From contig NZ_JBJGED010000039.1 of NCBI RefSeq assembly GCF_045062745.1, positions 1 to 64,000 of the forward strand: DNA of 64,000 nucleotides. Reading direction: 5' to 3'. A program made the position numbers and the translations under genes. Below, in pieces: positions 9,651-17,932 of this stretch (the stretch's first letter is position 1; each line of letters starts with the position of its first letter). The stretch is from Paenibacillus_AA sp045062745. GTDB taxonomy: Bacteria; Bacillota; Bacilli; Paenibacillales; NBRC-103111. Below the pieces are notes generated by a model. It was not told the origin of the DNA. It ran no database searches and saw nothing but the letters and a program-made list of their open reading frames with translations.

Positions 9651-9733
9651 GGATTCCCGGCAGCCTTCGAGATAAAATAGATTGGATACGTCGAAGAATC
9701 GGCAACGGAATCCGAACAGCCGGGGAAAGGAAC

Positions 9734-11542
9734 ATGACGATGAAGCAGTTTCGCACCAGGTTAACGCTGCTGTTTATTATATTGATCGGCGCCTCGGTTC
9801 TCGCCGCGGGTGTCTTCATGGCCGTTATGATCGAGCGGTCCAAGGTCGAATCGTTGCAGAGCAGCATGAAGCGGGAGATCGAGATGCTGCTCGCAACCGT
9901 GGAATCGACGAAGCCGAATAGCCGCGCCTTTTCCGCCATGACCCCGGCTGAGTATGCCCAGCTCGCGGTGAACCTGCGTCAGTCGGCAGGGGCTCGGGTG
10001 ACGTTCGTCGCGGCCGATGGGCAGGTGTTGGGGGATTCCGACTCCGATCCGCGCCAGATGGACAACCATGCGGGCCGGGAAGAAATCCGCGAAGCGCGCG
10101 AGATCGGCGAAGGCTATTCCAAGCGTCACAGCGATACGACGAACCGGACGATGCTCTACGTGGCGCTGCCCATCCGCGAGCAGGATCAGCTGTTCGGCTA
10201 CGCCCGGCTGTCGATGTCGCTAGAGGAAGTCGAGACGACGATCAACACGCTCTGGTGGGGGCTGCTCGGCGGTCTGCTCGTCGTGTTCGCCATCGCCGGG
10301 GGCATCAGCTATCGGATCGCTTACCAGTTGACGCGGCCTTTGGAGAAAATAACCCGCGTCGCGCGGCAAATCACTAACATGAACTACAAATCGCGCGTCT
10401 ATATTCGCAACCAGGATGAGATCGGCCAACTGGGCCAAGCGATCAATACGATGGCGGACAGCCTGCAGGTGCAGATGAACCGCATTCGCGAGAATGAGAC
10501 CCGGCTGTCCAGCGTGATGGACAACATGATCAGCGGCGTCGTCATGATCGACGAAGACGGGATCGTCGTTCTGCTGAATCGGCCGGCGGAAGACATCCTC
10601 GGCTATTCGCCCAAGGAGCTGATCGGCAAGCGGTACGACGAAGCCAAGCTCCCTTACGAGCTGGCGCAAATGATTCAGGAGAGCATGGACCGCAACGAGC
10701 GCATTCGCGACGAGATGTTCTTCTACTTCCCGGAGGAGCGCATTCTGGAGGTCAACCTCGTGCCGATGGTTCCGGTCGAGCAGGAATGGGCCGGCCTCGT
10801 GATCGTCATGCACGACATCTCCGCGATCCGGAGGTTGGAGAAGGTGCGGAGCGAGTTCGTGGCGAACGTGTCCCACGAGCTCAAGACGCCGGTCGCGGCC
10901 GTCAAGGGCTTCGCCGAGACGCTGCTCGCGGGCGCGATGAACGACCCGGCGATTGCGAAGCAATTCCTCCAAATTATCTATGACGAGAGCGAACGGCTGA
11001 ACCGTCTTATCGGCGACATTCTGGAGCTGTCGAAGATCGAGTCGAAGCGCATTCCGCTGCAGTTCTCGCCCGTGCATCTGAACAGTTTCCTGAGCAAGAC
11101 GATCGAGATGCTCCAGACGGAGGCGGAGAAAAAATCGATCCGGCTTACGCTGGAGGCGAGCGAGGAGCTGTATTTGGAAGCCGACGAGGACCGGCTCGGC
11201 CAGATTATGATCAATTTGCTCTCGAACGGCATCAATTATACGCCGGAGGGCGGCAAGGTGAAGGTCCGGGCGATGTCCGTTCCCGGCGACCAACAAGAGT
11301 CGGAGCGGATCCGCATCGAGATTACGGACACCGGCATCGGCATTCCGAAGAAAGATTTGCCCCGCATTTTCGAACGGTTTTATCGGGTGGACAAGGCGCG
11401 TTCCCGCAGCTCCGGCGGCACCGGGCTCGGCCTGTCGATCGTGAAGCATCTCGTCGAGCTGCATAAGGGCGTCATTCGCGTCGAAAGCGATCTCGGCAGC
11501 GGGTCCCGGTTCACGATCGAGCTTCCGGTCATTCATAGTTGA
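9734..11542 (+). CDS. phoR: phosphate-sensing histidine kinase PhoR
   Basis: 602 residues. First membrane helix at about 11-33, extracytoplasmic sensor region, second helix at about 173-197, HAMP, PAS (about 250-350), then a kinase with the H box (NVSHELKTPVAAVKGF), N box (IMINLLSNGINYTPEGG), G boxes (DTGIGIP, GGTGLGLSIVKHL). It matches PhoR of Bacillus in length and order. Under phosphate limitation it should phosphorylate PhoP encoded 127 bp downstream. Unlike Bacillus subtilis, the kinase gene comes first. A two-repeat Pho box precedes it. Confidence 0.88.
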   Translation: MTMKQFRTRLTLLFIILIGASVLAAGVFMAVMIERSKVESLQSSMKREIEMLLATVESTKPNSRAFSAMTPAEYAQLAVNLRQSAGARVTFVAADGQVLGDSDSDPRQMDNHAGREEIREAREIGEGYSKRHSDTTNRTMLYVALPIREQDQLFGYARLSMSLEEVETTINTLWWGLLGGLLVVFAIAGGISYRIAYQLTRPLEKITRVARQITNMNYKSRVYIRNQDEIGQLGQAINTMADSLQVQMNRIRENETRLSSVMDNMISGVVMIDEDGIVVLLNRPAEDILGYSPKELIGKRYDEAKLPYELAQMIQESMDRNERIRDEMFFYFPEERILEVNLVPMVPVEQEWAGLVIVMHDISAIRRLEKVRSEFVANVSHELKTPVAAVKGFAETLLAGAMNDPAIAKQFLQIIYDESERLNRLIGDILELSKIESKRIPLQFSPVHLNSFLSKTIEMLQTEAEKKSIRLTLEASEELYLEADEDRLGQIMINLLSNGINYTPEGGKVKVRAMSVPGDQQESERIRIEITDTGIGIPKKDLPRIFERFYRVDKARSRSSGGTGLGLSIVKHLVELHKGVIRVESDLGSGSRFTIELPVIHS

Positions 11543-11555
11543 ATGAGTATGTAAG

Positions 11556-11581
11556 TGGAGACCCCGTTCAGCGGGGTTCTC
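11556..11581 (+). terminator. weak hairpin after phoR
   Basis: GAGACCCCG and CGGGGTTCTC can pair with one bulge; the following T tract is poor (CTTTACA) and already belongs to the phoP Pho box. It may attenuate rather than stop phoR transcripts. Confidence 0.4.
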
Positions 11582-11620
11582 TTTACATGGCGTTTACAAT
11601 AGATTAAAGCAACGTTTACA
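11582..11620 (+). promoter_or_regulatory. Pho box before phoP (four phased repeats)
   Basis: TTTACA at 11582, TTTACA at 11593, TTAAAG at 11604 and TTTACA at 11615 are each exactly 11 bp apart. This is the direct-repeat layout bound by PhoP dimers in Bacillus. Its place 50 bp before the phoP start implies positive or negative autoregulation by PhoP. Confidence 0.8.
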
Positions 11621-11669
11621 AACATATGCTACACTTAGCCTAACTATAGTTTTGGAGCGGGGGGTTCGC

Positions 11670-12386
11670 ATGTCTAAAAAAATATTGGTGATCGAGGACG
11701 AGCCTACCTTGGCCCGGTTGCTCTCTTATAATTTGTCGCAGGAAGGCTATGAGACGACCGTCGTCGATCACGGCGGGGAAGGGCTGCAGGCCGCTCAGCA
11801 GTTCGCTTACGATCTGATCATTCTCGATATTATGCTGCCCGGCTTGAATGGGTTTGAGATTTTGCAAAAGCTGCGTCAAAAAGGCAACAAGACCCCGGTC
11901 ATCATCCTCACGGCCCGCAATGCGGAAGAGGAAGTCGTCCAGGGGCTGAAGAGCGGCGCGGACGATTATATCACGAAGCCGTTCGGGGTCGCCGAGCTGC
12001 TGGCGCGCGTGTCCGCCGTCATGCGGAGGACGATGTCCGACGAAGGGATGCTGCTCAGCGAGGACACGCAGGATAAGGTTATCCGGCTGGGCGAGTTGAA
12101 AATTTACCCGGAGCGGTACGAGGTGAGCTTGAACGGCCAGTCGATCCCGCTGCGGCCCAAGGAGTTCGAGGTGCTGCTGTACTTGGCCCAACGGCCGGGG
12201 GTCGTCATTACTCGCGACGATTTGATGAATATCGTGTGGGGCTTCGACTATGTAGGCGGGCAGCGCACGGTTGACGTGCATGTCAGCTCCCTGCGCAAAA
12301 AGCTGGAGATGAACCAGGAGAGCGTCCAGATCGACTCGATCCGCGGGCTCGGGTACAAGCTCGTTGTGCACGGGGCGCGCAAGTGA
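11670..12386 (+). CDS. phoP: phosphate response regulator PhoP (OmpR family)
   Basis: 238 residues from the ATG at 11670, which follows GGAGCGGGGGG and opens the receiver domain directly (MSKKILVIEDEP). The acidic pocket, the phospho-acceptor Asp in LIILDIMLPG and the Lys in DDYITKPFG are all present. The C-terminal winged helix (about 135-236) ends with RTVDVHVSSLRKKLE and IRGLGYKL, typical of OmpR/PhoP. It is the likely regulator of the pst genes at 15-19 kb and of its own promoter through the phased repeats described here. Confidence 0.9.
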   Translation: MSKKILVIEDEPTLARLLSYNLSQEGYETTVVDHGGEGLQAAQQFAYDLIILDIMLPGLNGFEILQKLRQKGNKTPVIILTARNAEEEVVQGLKSGADDYITKPFGVAELLARVSAVMRRTMSDEGMLLSEDTQDKVIRLGELKIYPERYEVSLNGQSIPLRPKEFEVLLYLAQRPGVVITRDDLMNIVWGFDYVGGQRTVDVHVSSLRKKLEMNQESVQIDSIRGLGYKLVVHGARK

Positions 12387-12438
12387 ATAATTTTTCACGC
12401 TCACGCAAATGCGTAAGCACCTGCCGAGCTTACGGAAA

Positions 12439-12617
12439 GGGAATTTCTCCCTCTTTTACGTACCGAACTGAACGATTTGAGGGTTAGAAGGGGAAAACCT
12501 CCCTCTTTATCTCGGGATTTAGCTCGATCCGGGTCATTTAGGCCGAATTTGAGGGAGATTTTCCCTCTCATTGGGCTTTTTCGCGTCTTATGAGCTGGAA
12601 GAGAGGGAGAAATTCCC
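12439..12617. repeat. nested inverted repeat (cruciform-like element)
   Basis: Outer arms: 12439-12455 (GGGAATTTCTCCCTCTT) with 12602-12617. Inner arms: 12491-12505 (GGGAAAACCTCCCTC) with 12551-12565, one mismatch. The four arms are spaced 52, 60 and 51 bp, so the element is nearly symmetric. The inner-arm sequence recurs as the hairpin at 43101-43161, so this is a repeat family rather than a one-off terminator. Confidence 0.75.
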
Positions 12618-12651
12618 TCTCATTGTTTGTTTAGTCCCAAGCTCTTGACCT

Positions 12652-12950
12652 GTCCACGTTCCGCTCGCGCCTGACCATTCGTCCAGCTCTGAACGCCCGT
12701 CTTGCCAGCTGATCGTCCACGTTCCAGTCTCGCTCGTATATCCGTCCGCTGATCGTCCACGTTCCAGTCGCGCTCGTATATCCGTCCAGCTAATCGTCCA
12801 CGTTCCGTCTAGCCTGCTTACCCGTCAAGCTACCCCTGAACGCTCCGTCCTCGCCAGCTGATCGTCCACGTTCCAGTCTCGCTCGCATATCCGTCCAGCT
12901 AATCGTCCACGTTCCACTCACACCTGCTTACCCGTTAAGTTACCCTTCTG
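12652..12950. repeat. imperfect tandem array with a 109-bp higher-order unit
   Basis: GTCCACGTTCC occurs at 12652, 12715, 12755, 12796, 12864 and 12905. The basic unit is about 40-41 bp (variants of CTGATCGTCCACGTTCCAGT). The pairs 12755/12864 and 12796/12905 are both 109 bp apart, and CTGCTTACCCGT occurs twice with that same offset, so a larger block has been duplicated. Units are too divergent and irregular for CRISPR. Confidence 0.75.
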
Positions 12951-12988
12951 AGCTCCAGCTCTACCTTCCCAGATCCGCCATCGTCTGC

Positions 12989-14716
12989 TCACCCTACCAG
13001 TTCCATCTTGAACCGGCTCATGCCTTCGAACAGCTGCTGCGCCAGCTCGTGAATGTCGTCCGACTGCGCCGCGATCTGTTGGATCGCTTCGTGCTGCTCC
13101 ACGGACGTGGAGTTCACTTCCTGCACACCGGCCGCGGTCTCCTCGGCGATCGCCACCACGAGTGTCAGCGTCTCGGCGAAGCCGGCGTTGCGCGTCTTGG
13201 CGGCATGCGTTTGCTCGCGGATCAGCCCCATGCGCCCGTGCAGCTGCTCGATGGAAGCCTCGATCGAGCGAAACGACTGCAGCGTATCGGCGAGCTTGCC
13301 GCTCTGCACGGCGGCGGCGTCCTGCACGCTGTGCATCTGCTGCCGGACCTCGTGCGTCTGCTCCTGCAGCGCGCCGATCAGCTGCGCGATCGAGCCTGCA
13401 GACGACGCGCTCTCATCCGCCAGCTGCCGCACCTGGCCGGCGATGACGGAGAACCCGCGGCCGTGCTGCCCCGCACGCGCCGCCTCGATCGCGGCGTTGA
13501 CGGCGAGCACGTTCGTCTCCGTCGCGATGTCGCGGATTGTCCGCACGATGCGGCCGATCTGCTCGGAATCCGCGACGAAGCGTTCCATCGCCGCCGCCGC
13601 CGCGCCGAGCAGCTCCTCCGAGCGGCCGGCGGCCGCTTGCAGCTGCAGGACGGCCTGCGAGCCCGTCCGCGTATTGCCGCTCGCCTCCCGGCTGAGCGCA
13701 TGCACGTGCTCGGCGTGGCCGGAGATGCCGGCCACCTCGTCCGCCAGCTCGGCGACGAGCTGCGCACTTTTCTCCGTCTGGGCCGCCTGCTGGTCGGCCC
13801 CCGTGGAGATCTCCTCGAGCGCACGGACGATGCTCGCGTTCGCGGACGCCGTCACTTGCGCGAAATGCCGGAACCGGCCGGACCGCTCCGACAGCGAGGA
13901 GGCGATGCCGTGCGTCCCCTGCAGCATCGTCCGCACCTGCGCCATCATCCGGTCGAACTCCCGGCTCAGCTGGCCGAATTCATCGTGCGACGTGGAGCCG
14001 ATCGGCTGGCGGAAGTCACCCTCGGCCAGTACCGCCGCGGCGCGCTGCAGGCGGCGCACCGGCCGGATGAACGCTTGCAGCAAATAAGCGGAGACGGCCA
14101 GGGTGAGGAGCAGCACGAGCAGGGAAGCGACCGCCATGACTGCGGTAGTGTGCGCCAAGCTGGCGCGAGAAGCCGCTGCCGCCGCGTCCGCCGCCCGGGA
14201 GAAGTCGGCGTCGAACCGGCTCACCAGCTCGAACACCCGATCCCGCTCCTGCTGAGTTTCCCGATAGAGGGAGTCGGTGTTTTTTTGAATATCCCGGTCG
14301 GTCAAGCTCTTGTTCTCCATCAAGCTCACCGCCCGGTCGAACAGTTCGAGGAAATTCGTGCGGGCCATGACGAGTTCGCTGCGCCAGGCGCGCTGCTCGT
14401 CGGTCTCGGCCGTATTGCCGATCCGGCTGATCAGGGCCTCGAATTCCGCCCGTTTCTTATTGTAGGTGTCTACATATGTAAGGTCGCGGGAGATCATCAA
14501 GCCGGAAGAAATGTCCTTCAGCTCCTGCGTCATAACGAGCAAATCCCGCGCCAATAGCTGCTGCTCGGTTTTAGCCGTCTGATGATCGAACTGCTCCTCG
14601 ATGCCGCGTACCTGTTGCTGATTGAATCCCGCCACACCCAGAAACGCGAGCGCGAGCAACGCGAAGCTGAGCAGCAGCTTCCCTTTCCAGGAGACTGTCA
14701 TCGTCCTCCATCCCAT
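12989..14716 (-). CDS. methyl-accepting chemotaxis protein
   Basis: 575 residues, starting after GGAGGGG. Membrane helix at about 11-30, a four-helix-bundle-type extracytoplasmic domain to about 190, second helix at about 190-215, HAMP to about 270, then the signalling coiled coil with the conserved hairpin tip (NVLAVNAAIEAARAGQHGRG). The ligand-binding part has no recognisable ligand motif. It lies between phoP and pstS but on the opposite strand, divergent from pstS, so a link to phosphate sensing is possible but not shown. Confidence 0.9.
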   Translation of the reverse strand: MGWRTMTVSWKGKLLLSFALLALAFLGVAGFNQQQVRGIEEQFDHQTAKTEQQLLARDLLVMTQELKDISSGLMISRDLTYVDTYNKKRAEFEALISRIGNTAETDEQRAWRSELVMARTNFLELFDRAVSLMENKSLTDRDIQKNTDSLYRETQQERDRVFELVSRFDADFSRAADAAAAASRASLAHTTAVMAVASLLVLLLTLAVSAYLLQAFIRPVRRLQRAAAVLAEGDFRQPIGSTSHDEFGQLSREFDRMMAQVRTMLQGTHGIASSLSERSGRFRHFAQVTASANASIVRALEEISTGADQQAAQTEKSAQLVAELADEVAGISGHAEHVHALSREASGNTRTGSQAVLQLQAAAGRSEELLGAAAAAMERFVADSEQIGRIVRTIRDIATETNVLAVNAAIEAARAGQHGRGFSVIAGQVRQLADESASSAGSIAQLIGALQEQTHEVRQQMHSVQDAAAVQSGKLADTLQSFRSIEASIEQLHGRMGLIREQTHAAKTRNAGFAETLTLVVAIAEETAAGVQEVNSTSVEQHEAIQQIAAQSDDIHELAQQLFEGMSRFKMELVG

Positions 14717-15054
14717 TCGAACCCCTCCAATATGTGGATGTCTCTATCTAGGCTCAGTATAGGGAGAAACTATTAAGTAGAACATGAGAGTCTGTAAATC
14801 GTATGTTAAACCTTGCTCAGGCGTCCTGCCACGAACGCCGGTATACCTGTCACCCGCCGACTCTCTTCATCTAATAGCTGGATTTTCCGACGGCATCGCG
14901 CACTCACCCAGTTCACCGTTTTCCCCCGGCAACCCGACGGCTCACATTTTTACATTGCCTTTACGTTGAGACGGATTTCTCTTAACAATCAATTGCTACG
15001 ATTACAAACGTAGACAACAAAAACAAACCAAGAGAAAGAGGAGGGCATTCAGAG
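14717..15054 (+). promoter_or_regulatory. pstS control region with Pho box
   Basis: The 338-bp divergent gap between the chemotaxis gene and pstS. TTTACA at 14949, TTTACG at 14960 and TTAACA at 14982 fall on one 11-bp grid (the 14971 position does not match). The ribosome site of pstS is GAAAGAGGAGG near 15035. I see no gene in the gap. Confidence 0.7.
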
Positions 15055-15972
15055 ATGTTTAAGCTGATGTCGAGAAAGATGCTAGGCTTGGCAATGGTAG
15101 CGGTTCTGACTACGGGGGCGTTGGCAGGGTGCGGGACCAAAAACAACGATTCGAAAACTACGACAAACGGTTCGACTCCGGCTCCTTCCGCCGCAGCAAC
15201 AGCAACTAAAGCTCCGGAAGTGACGGGGAAAGTATCCGCCTCCGGCTCCACGGCGCTGCAGCCGCTCGTGGCGAAGGCCGCTCAAGATTTCATGGCGAAA
15301 AATCCGAAGGCCGAAGTTACGGTAACAGGCGGCGGCTCCGGTACAGGCGTGAAAAACGTGGCTGACGGCGTATCCGATATCGGGAACTCCGACGTAGAAG
15401 CCGATCCGCAATACAAGGACAAGCTGAAGGATAACATCGTCGTGCTCGCTCCGTTCGCTCTGATCGTGAACAAAGACGTGGGCGTGGATAACTTGACCAA
15501 GCAGCAAGCAGCCGACATTTTCATGGGCAACATCAAGAACTGGAAAGAAGTAGGCGGCAAGGATCAGCCGATCAACGTTGTACACCGTCAAGAAAGCTCC
15601 GGTTCTCGGAAGCTCGTGAAGCAAATCGTGCTGGACAACAAAGAGTTTACAAAAGACGGCGTAACGCAAGACGCGAGCAAAACGGTAGCGGAAGCGGTAG
15701 GCACCACGGCCGGTTCCATCGGATATGTAGACGTGCCTTACATCAAAGGCAATGACAAGATCAAAGCATTGAAGCTGGACGGCGTCGAATATTCGGCCGA
15801 CAACATCAAAGCCGGCAAATACCCGCTGTACGGCATCGAGCATATGTACACGAAGGGCGAGCCGACTGGCGCTACGAAAGCATTCCTCGACTTTATTATG
15901 AGCAAAGAGTTCTTGAATAAACCAGAAGTCGTGGACCTTGGCTTCCTGCCGGCCGACCTTCTGAAGAAGTAA
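15055..15972 (+). CDS. pstS: phosphate-binding lipoprotein PstS
   Basis: 305 residues with a lipoprotein signal (lipobox LAGC, Cys about 24) and an Ala/Thr/Pro-rich linker. Phosphate-binding loops typical of PstS are visible: SGSTALQPL, GGGSGTGVKNVADG, and RQESSGSRK. It captures phosphate outside the membrane for PstCAB encoded downstream. It is separated from pstC by a strong terminator and a second Pho box, so it can be made in excess over the membrane parts. Confidence 0.94.
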   Translation: MFKLMSRKMLGLAMVAVLTTGALAGCGTKNNDSKTTTNGSTPAPSAAATATKAPEVTGKVSASGSTALQPLVAKAAQDFMAKNPKAEVTVTGGGSGTGVKNVADGVSDIGNSDVEADPQYKDKLKDNIVVLAPFALIVNKDVGVDNLTKQQAADIFMGNIKNWKEVGGKDQPINVVHRQESSGSRKLVKQIVLDNKEFTKDGVTQDASKTVAEAVGTTAGSIGYVDVPYIKGNDKIKALKLDGVEYSADNIKAGKYPLYGIEHMYTKGEPTGATKAFLDFIMSKEFLNKPEVVDLGFLPADLLKK

Positions 15973-15986
15973 GATCGTGGAATCCC

Positions 15987-16015
15987 AAGAGCTGTGCCGA
16001 GGCACAGCTCTTTTT
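15987..16015 (+). terminator. terminator between pstS and pstC
   Basis: AAGAGCTGTGCC and GGCACAGCTCTT form a perfect 12-bp stem with a GA loop, followed by TTT. It should reduce or stop pstS read-through into pstC. Confidence 0.88.
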
Positions 16016-16061
16016 GGGCTTTTCTAAGCTTGTGGGTACGGTTGCTTAGGTACTGCCCGTT

Positions 16062-16100
16062 TTTACATTCACTTTACAAATTATTAATATGGGGAAAACA
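16062..16100 (+). promoter_or_regulatory. second Pho box, before pstC
   Basis: TTTACA at 16062, TTTACA at 16073, TTAATA at 16084 and the weaker AAAACA at 16095 are spaced exactly 11 bp. With the terminator just upstream this indicates that pstCAB-phoU has its own PhoP-controlled promoter. Confidence 0.8.
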
Positions 16101-16139
16101 GTCCGCCCCTATCATAAGGAATGAGAGGGGGAGCTATTG

Positions 16140-17054
16140 GTGATCGGTATGGCAAGAATAAAGTCGGCTTCCGACAAATGGACAAAAAGACAGAAACGAA
16201 CGGACGACGTGATGCGGTGGGTGTTTATATCCAGCGCTACGCTCGTCACGCTCATAATTTTCGCGATTATTGCCTTCATTGGCTACCAGGGGCTTCAGAC
16301 GTTCCGGGACGTGTCGCTTAAAGAGTTTTTCTTCTCTTCGGACTGGTCCCCGACAGCGGACAAGCCGAAATTCGGCGCGTTCTCATTCTTGTACAGTACA
16401 ATCTTGCTGACGGCGCTGTCTGTTGTGCTGGCGGTGCCGTTAGCCTTGTCAGGCGCGGTGTTTATCGCCAAGATCGCGCCAAAGTGGATGCGCGAAATAT
16501 TGCGCCCCGCGGCCGACCTCTTCGTCGGCATCCCTTCGGTCGTCTACGGCTTGATCGGCCTGACCGTGATCGTACCTTTCCTTGCCCGAGTATTCGGCGG
16601 CATCGGCTATGGCATCCTGCCCGCCGCGATCATCCTCGCGGTCATGATCCTGCCGACGATCATGTCGATCTCCGAGGACTCGATCCGCTCGCTGCCCCGG
16701 AGGCTCGAGGAGGCGTCGCTCGCGCTCGGCGCGACGCGCTGGCAGACGATCTGGCGCTTGCTGCTGCCGGCCGCGCGCCCCGGCATTCTAACCGCGGTCA
16801 TCCTGGGGATGGGCCGCGCGATCGGCGAGACCATGGCCGTCTTCATGGTCATCGGCAACTCGCCCAAAATCCCGAGCTCGCTGATCGATTCCACGACCGT
16901 GCTCACGACCGCCATCGTGAAGGATATGGCGAATACGTTCTACGGCACCGCTTGGAACAACGCGCTCTACATGATGGCGCTGCTGCTCCTATTCGTATCA
17001 CTGGGTCTCATTCTCGGCATCCGGATCTTATCGCGAAGGAGTGACCTGAAATGA
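16140..17054 (+). CDS. pstC: phosphate ABC transporter permease PstC
   Basis: About 304 residues from GTG at 16140, six bases after GAGGGGGAG; an in-frame ATG at 16149 is an alternative. Six membrane helices; the coupling loop LPRRLEEASLALGATRWQTI is the EAA motif of phosphate permeases, followed by GMGRAIGETMAVFMVIGNSP, a PstC signature. Forms the channel with PstA, whose ATG overlaps its stop. Confidence 0.93.
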   Translation: MIGMARIKSASDKWTKRQKRTDDVMRWVFISSATLVTLIIFAIIAFIGYQGLQTFRDVSLKEFFFSSDWSPTADKPKFGAFSFLYSTILLTALSVVLAVPLALSGAVFIAKIAPKWMREILRPAADLFVGIPSVVYGLIGLTVIVPFLARVFGGIGYGILPAAIILAVMILPTIMSISEDSIRSLPRRLEEASLALGATRWQTIWRLLLPAARPGILTAVILGMGRAIGETMAVFMVIGNSPKIPSSLIDSTTVLTTAIVKDMANTFYGTAWNNALYMMALLLLFVSLGLILGIRILSRRSDLK

Positions 17055-17911
17055 ACCTGAACAAAATTACGAACCGGCTGGCCACGATTTATTTTTGGGG
17101 CGCGGGCATTGTCATCATCCTGATTCTCGCCTGGTTCCTCGTTCGCATCCTTGGGGCTGGGCTGCCTCACCTGTCCTGGCACTTCATCACCGGAAAGCCG
17201 CAAGAGCTGACGGCGGGAGGCGGCGTCGGGCCGCATCTGTTCAACTCGTTCTACATCTTATTCCTGTCGATGCTCTTCGCAACGCCGATCGGCATCGGGG
17301 CCGGCGTGTACTTGAGCATATTCGCCAAGAAGAACAAGTTCACGGACCTCGTCCGCATATCGGTAGAGGCGTTGTCCTCCGTGCCTTCGATTGTATTCGG
17401 CTTGTTCGGCGCTTTGATCTTCGTGAACTGGATGGGCTGGAGGTTCTCGATCCTTGGGGGATCGGCCACGCTGGCGCTGCTGAACTTGCCTGTTCTGGTG
17501 CGCGTAACCGAAGAAAGCTTGCGCACGGTGCCCCAGTCGTACTGGGAAGCTTCCCTCGCCTTGGGCTCGACCCGCTGGCAAAGCATTCGCAAGGTGCTGC
17601 TGCCGGCCGCGCTCCCGGGACTCGTGACGGGAATCACGCTGGTCGCCGGACGGGCGCTGGGGGAGACGGCGATCTTGATCTACACGGCAGGGACCTCGGT
17701 ATCCCGGAAATTCCCGGACTTCGATCCGTTCGCGATCGGCGAGACGCTGGCGGTCCATCTGTGGTATGTCGGCGGCAGCTCGCTGGCGCCGGATGCGAAG
17801 GAGATCGCCCAAGGCAGCGCGGCGCTGCTCGTTCTGGTCGTGCTCGTATTCAACCTGCTGATCGCCATCCCGACCCGTATGGTCCAAAAGAAAATGACCG
17901 GCGAGAAGTAA
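17051..17911 (+). CDS. pstA: phosphate ABC transporter permease PstA
   Basis: 286 residues, ATGA overlap with pstC. Six membrane helices, EAA loop VPQSYWEASLALGSTRWQSI and the conserved GRALGETAILIYTAG. Partner of PstC in the membrane; the ATPase gene follows after 21 bp. Confidence 0.93.
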   Translation: MNLNKITNRLATIYFWGAGIVIILILAWFLVRILGAGLPHLSWHFITGKPQELTAGGGVGPHLFNSFYILFLSMLFATPIGIGAGVYLSIFAKKNKFTDLVRISVEALSSVPSIVFGLFGALIFVNWMGWRFSILGGSATLALLNLPVLVRVTEESLRTVPQSYWEASLALGSTRWQSIRKVLLPAALPGLVTGITLVAGRALGETAILIYTAGTSVSRKFPDFDPFAIGETLAVHLWYVGGSSLAPDAKEIAQGSAALLVLVVLVFNLLIAIPTRMVQKKMTGEK

Positions 17912-17932
17912 ATAAAAAGGGGGCCTATCCAA

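Larger units (their letters stand above)
12387..12988. other. 602-bp intergenic region made of repeats
   Basis: No gene is supported. The left part holds a nested inverted repeat (12439-12617) and the right part a tandem array (12652-12950); both are listed separately. The region separates phoP from the convergent chemotaxis gene. Confidence 0.7.

Noticed and set aside
12652..12950. Possible CRISPR array
   Set aside because: Units are degenerate, spacers are not unique sequences of constant length, and no cas gene is present.
13049..14557. Long plus-strand frame opposite the chemotaxis receptor
   Set aside because: Arg/Leu/His-rich low-complexity translation typical of antisense GC-rich DNA; the minus-strand receptor has all expected domains.
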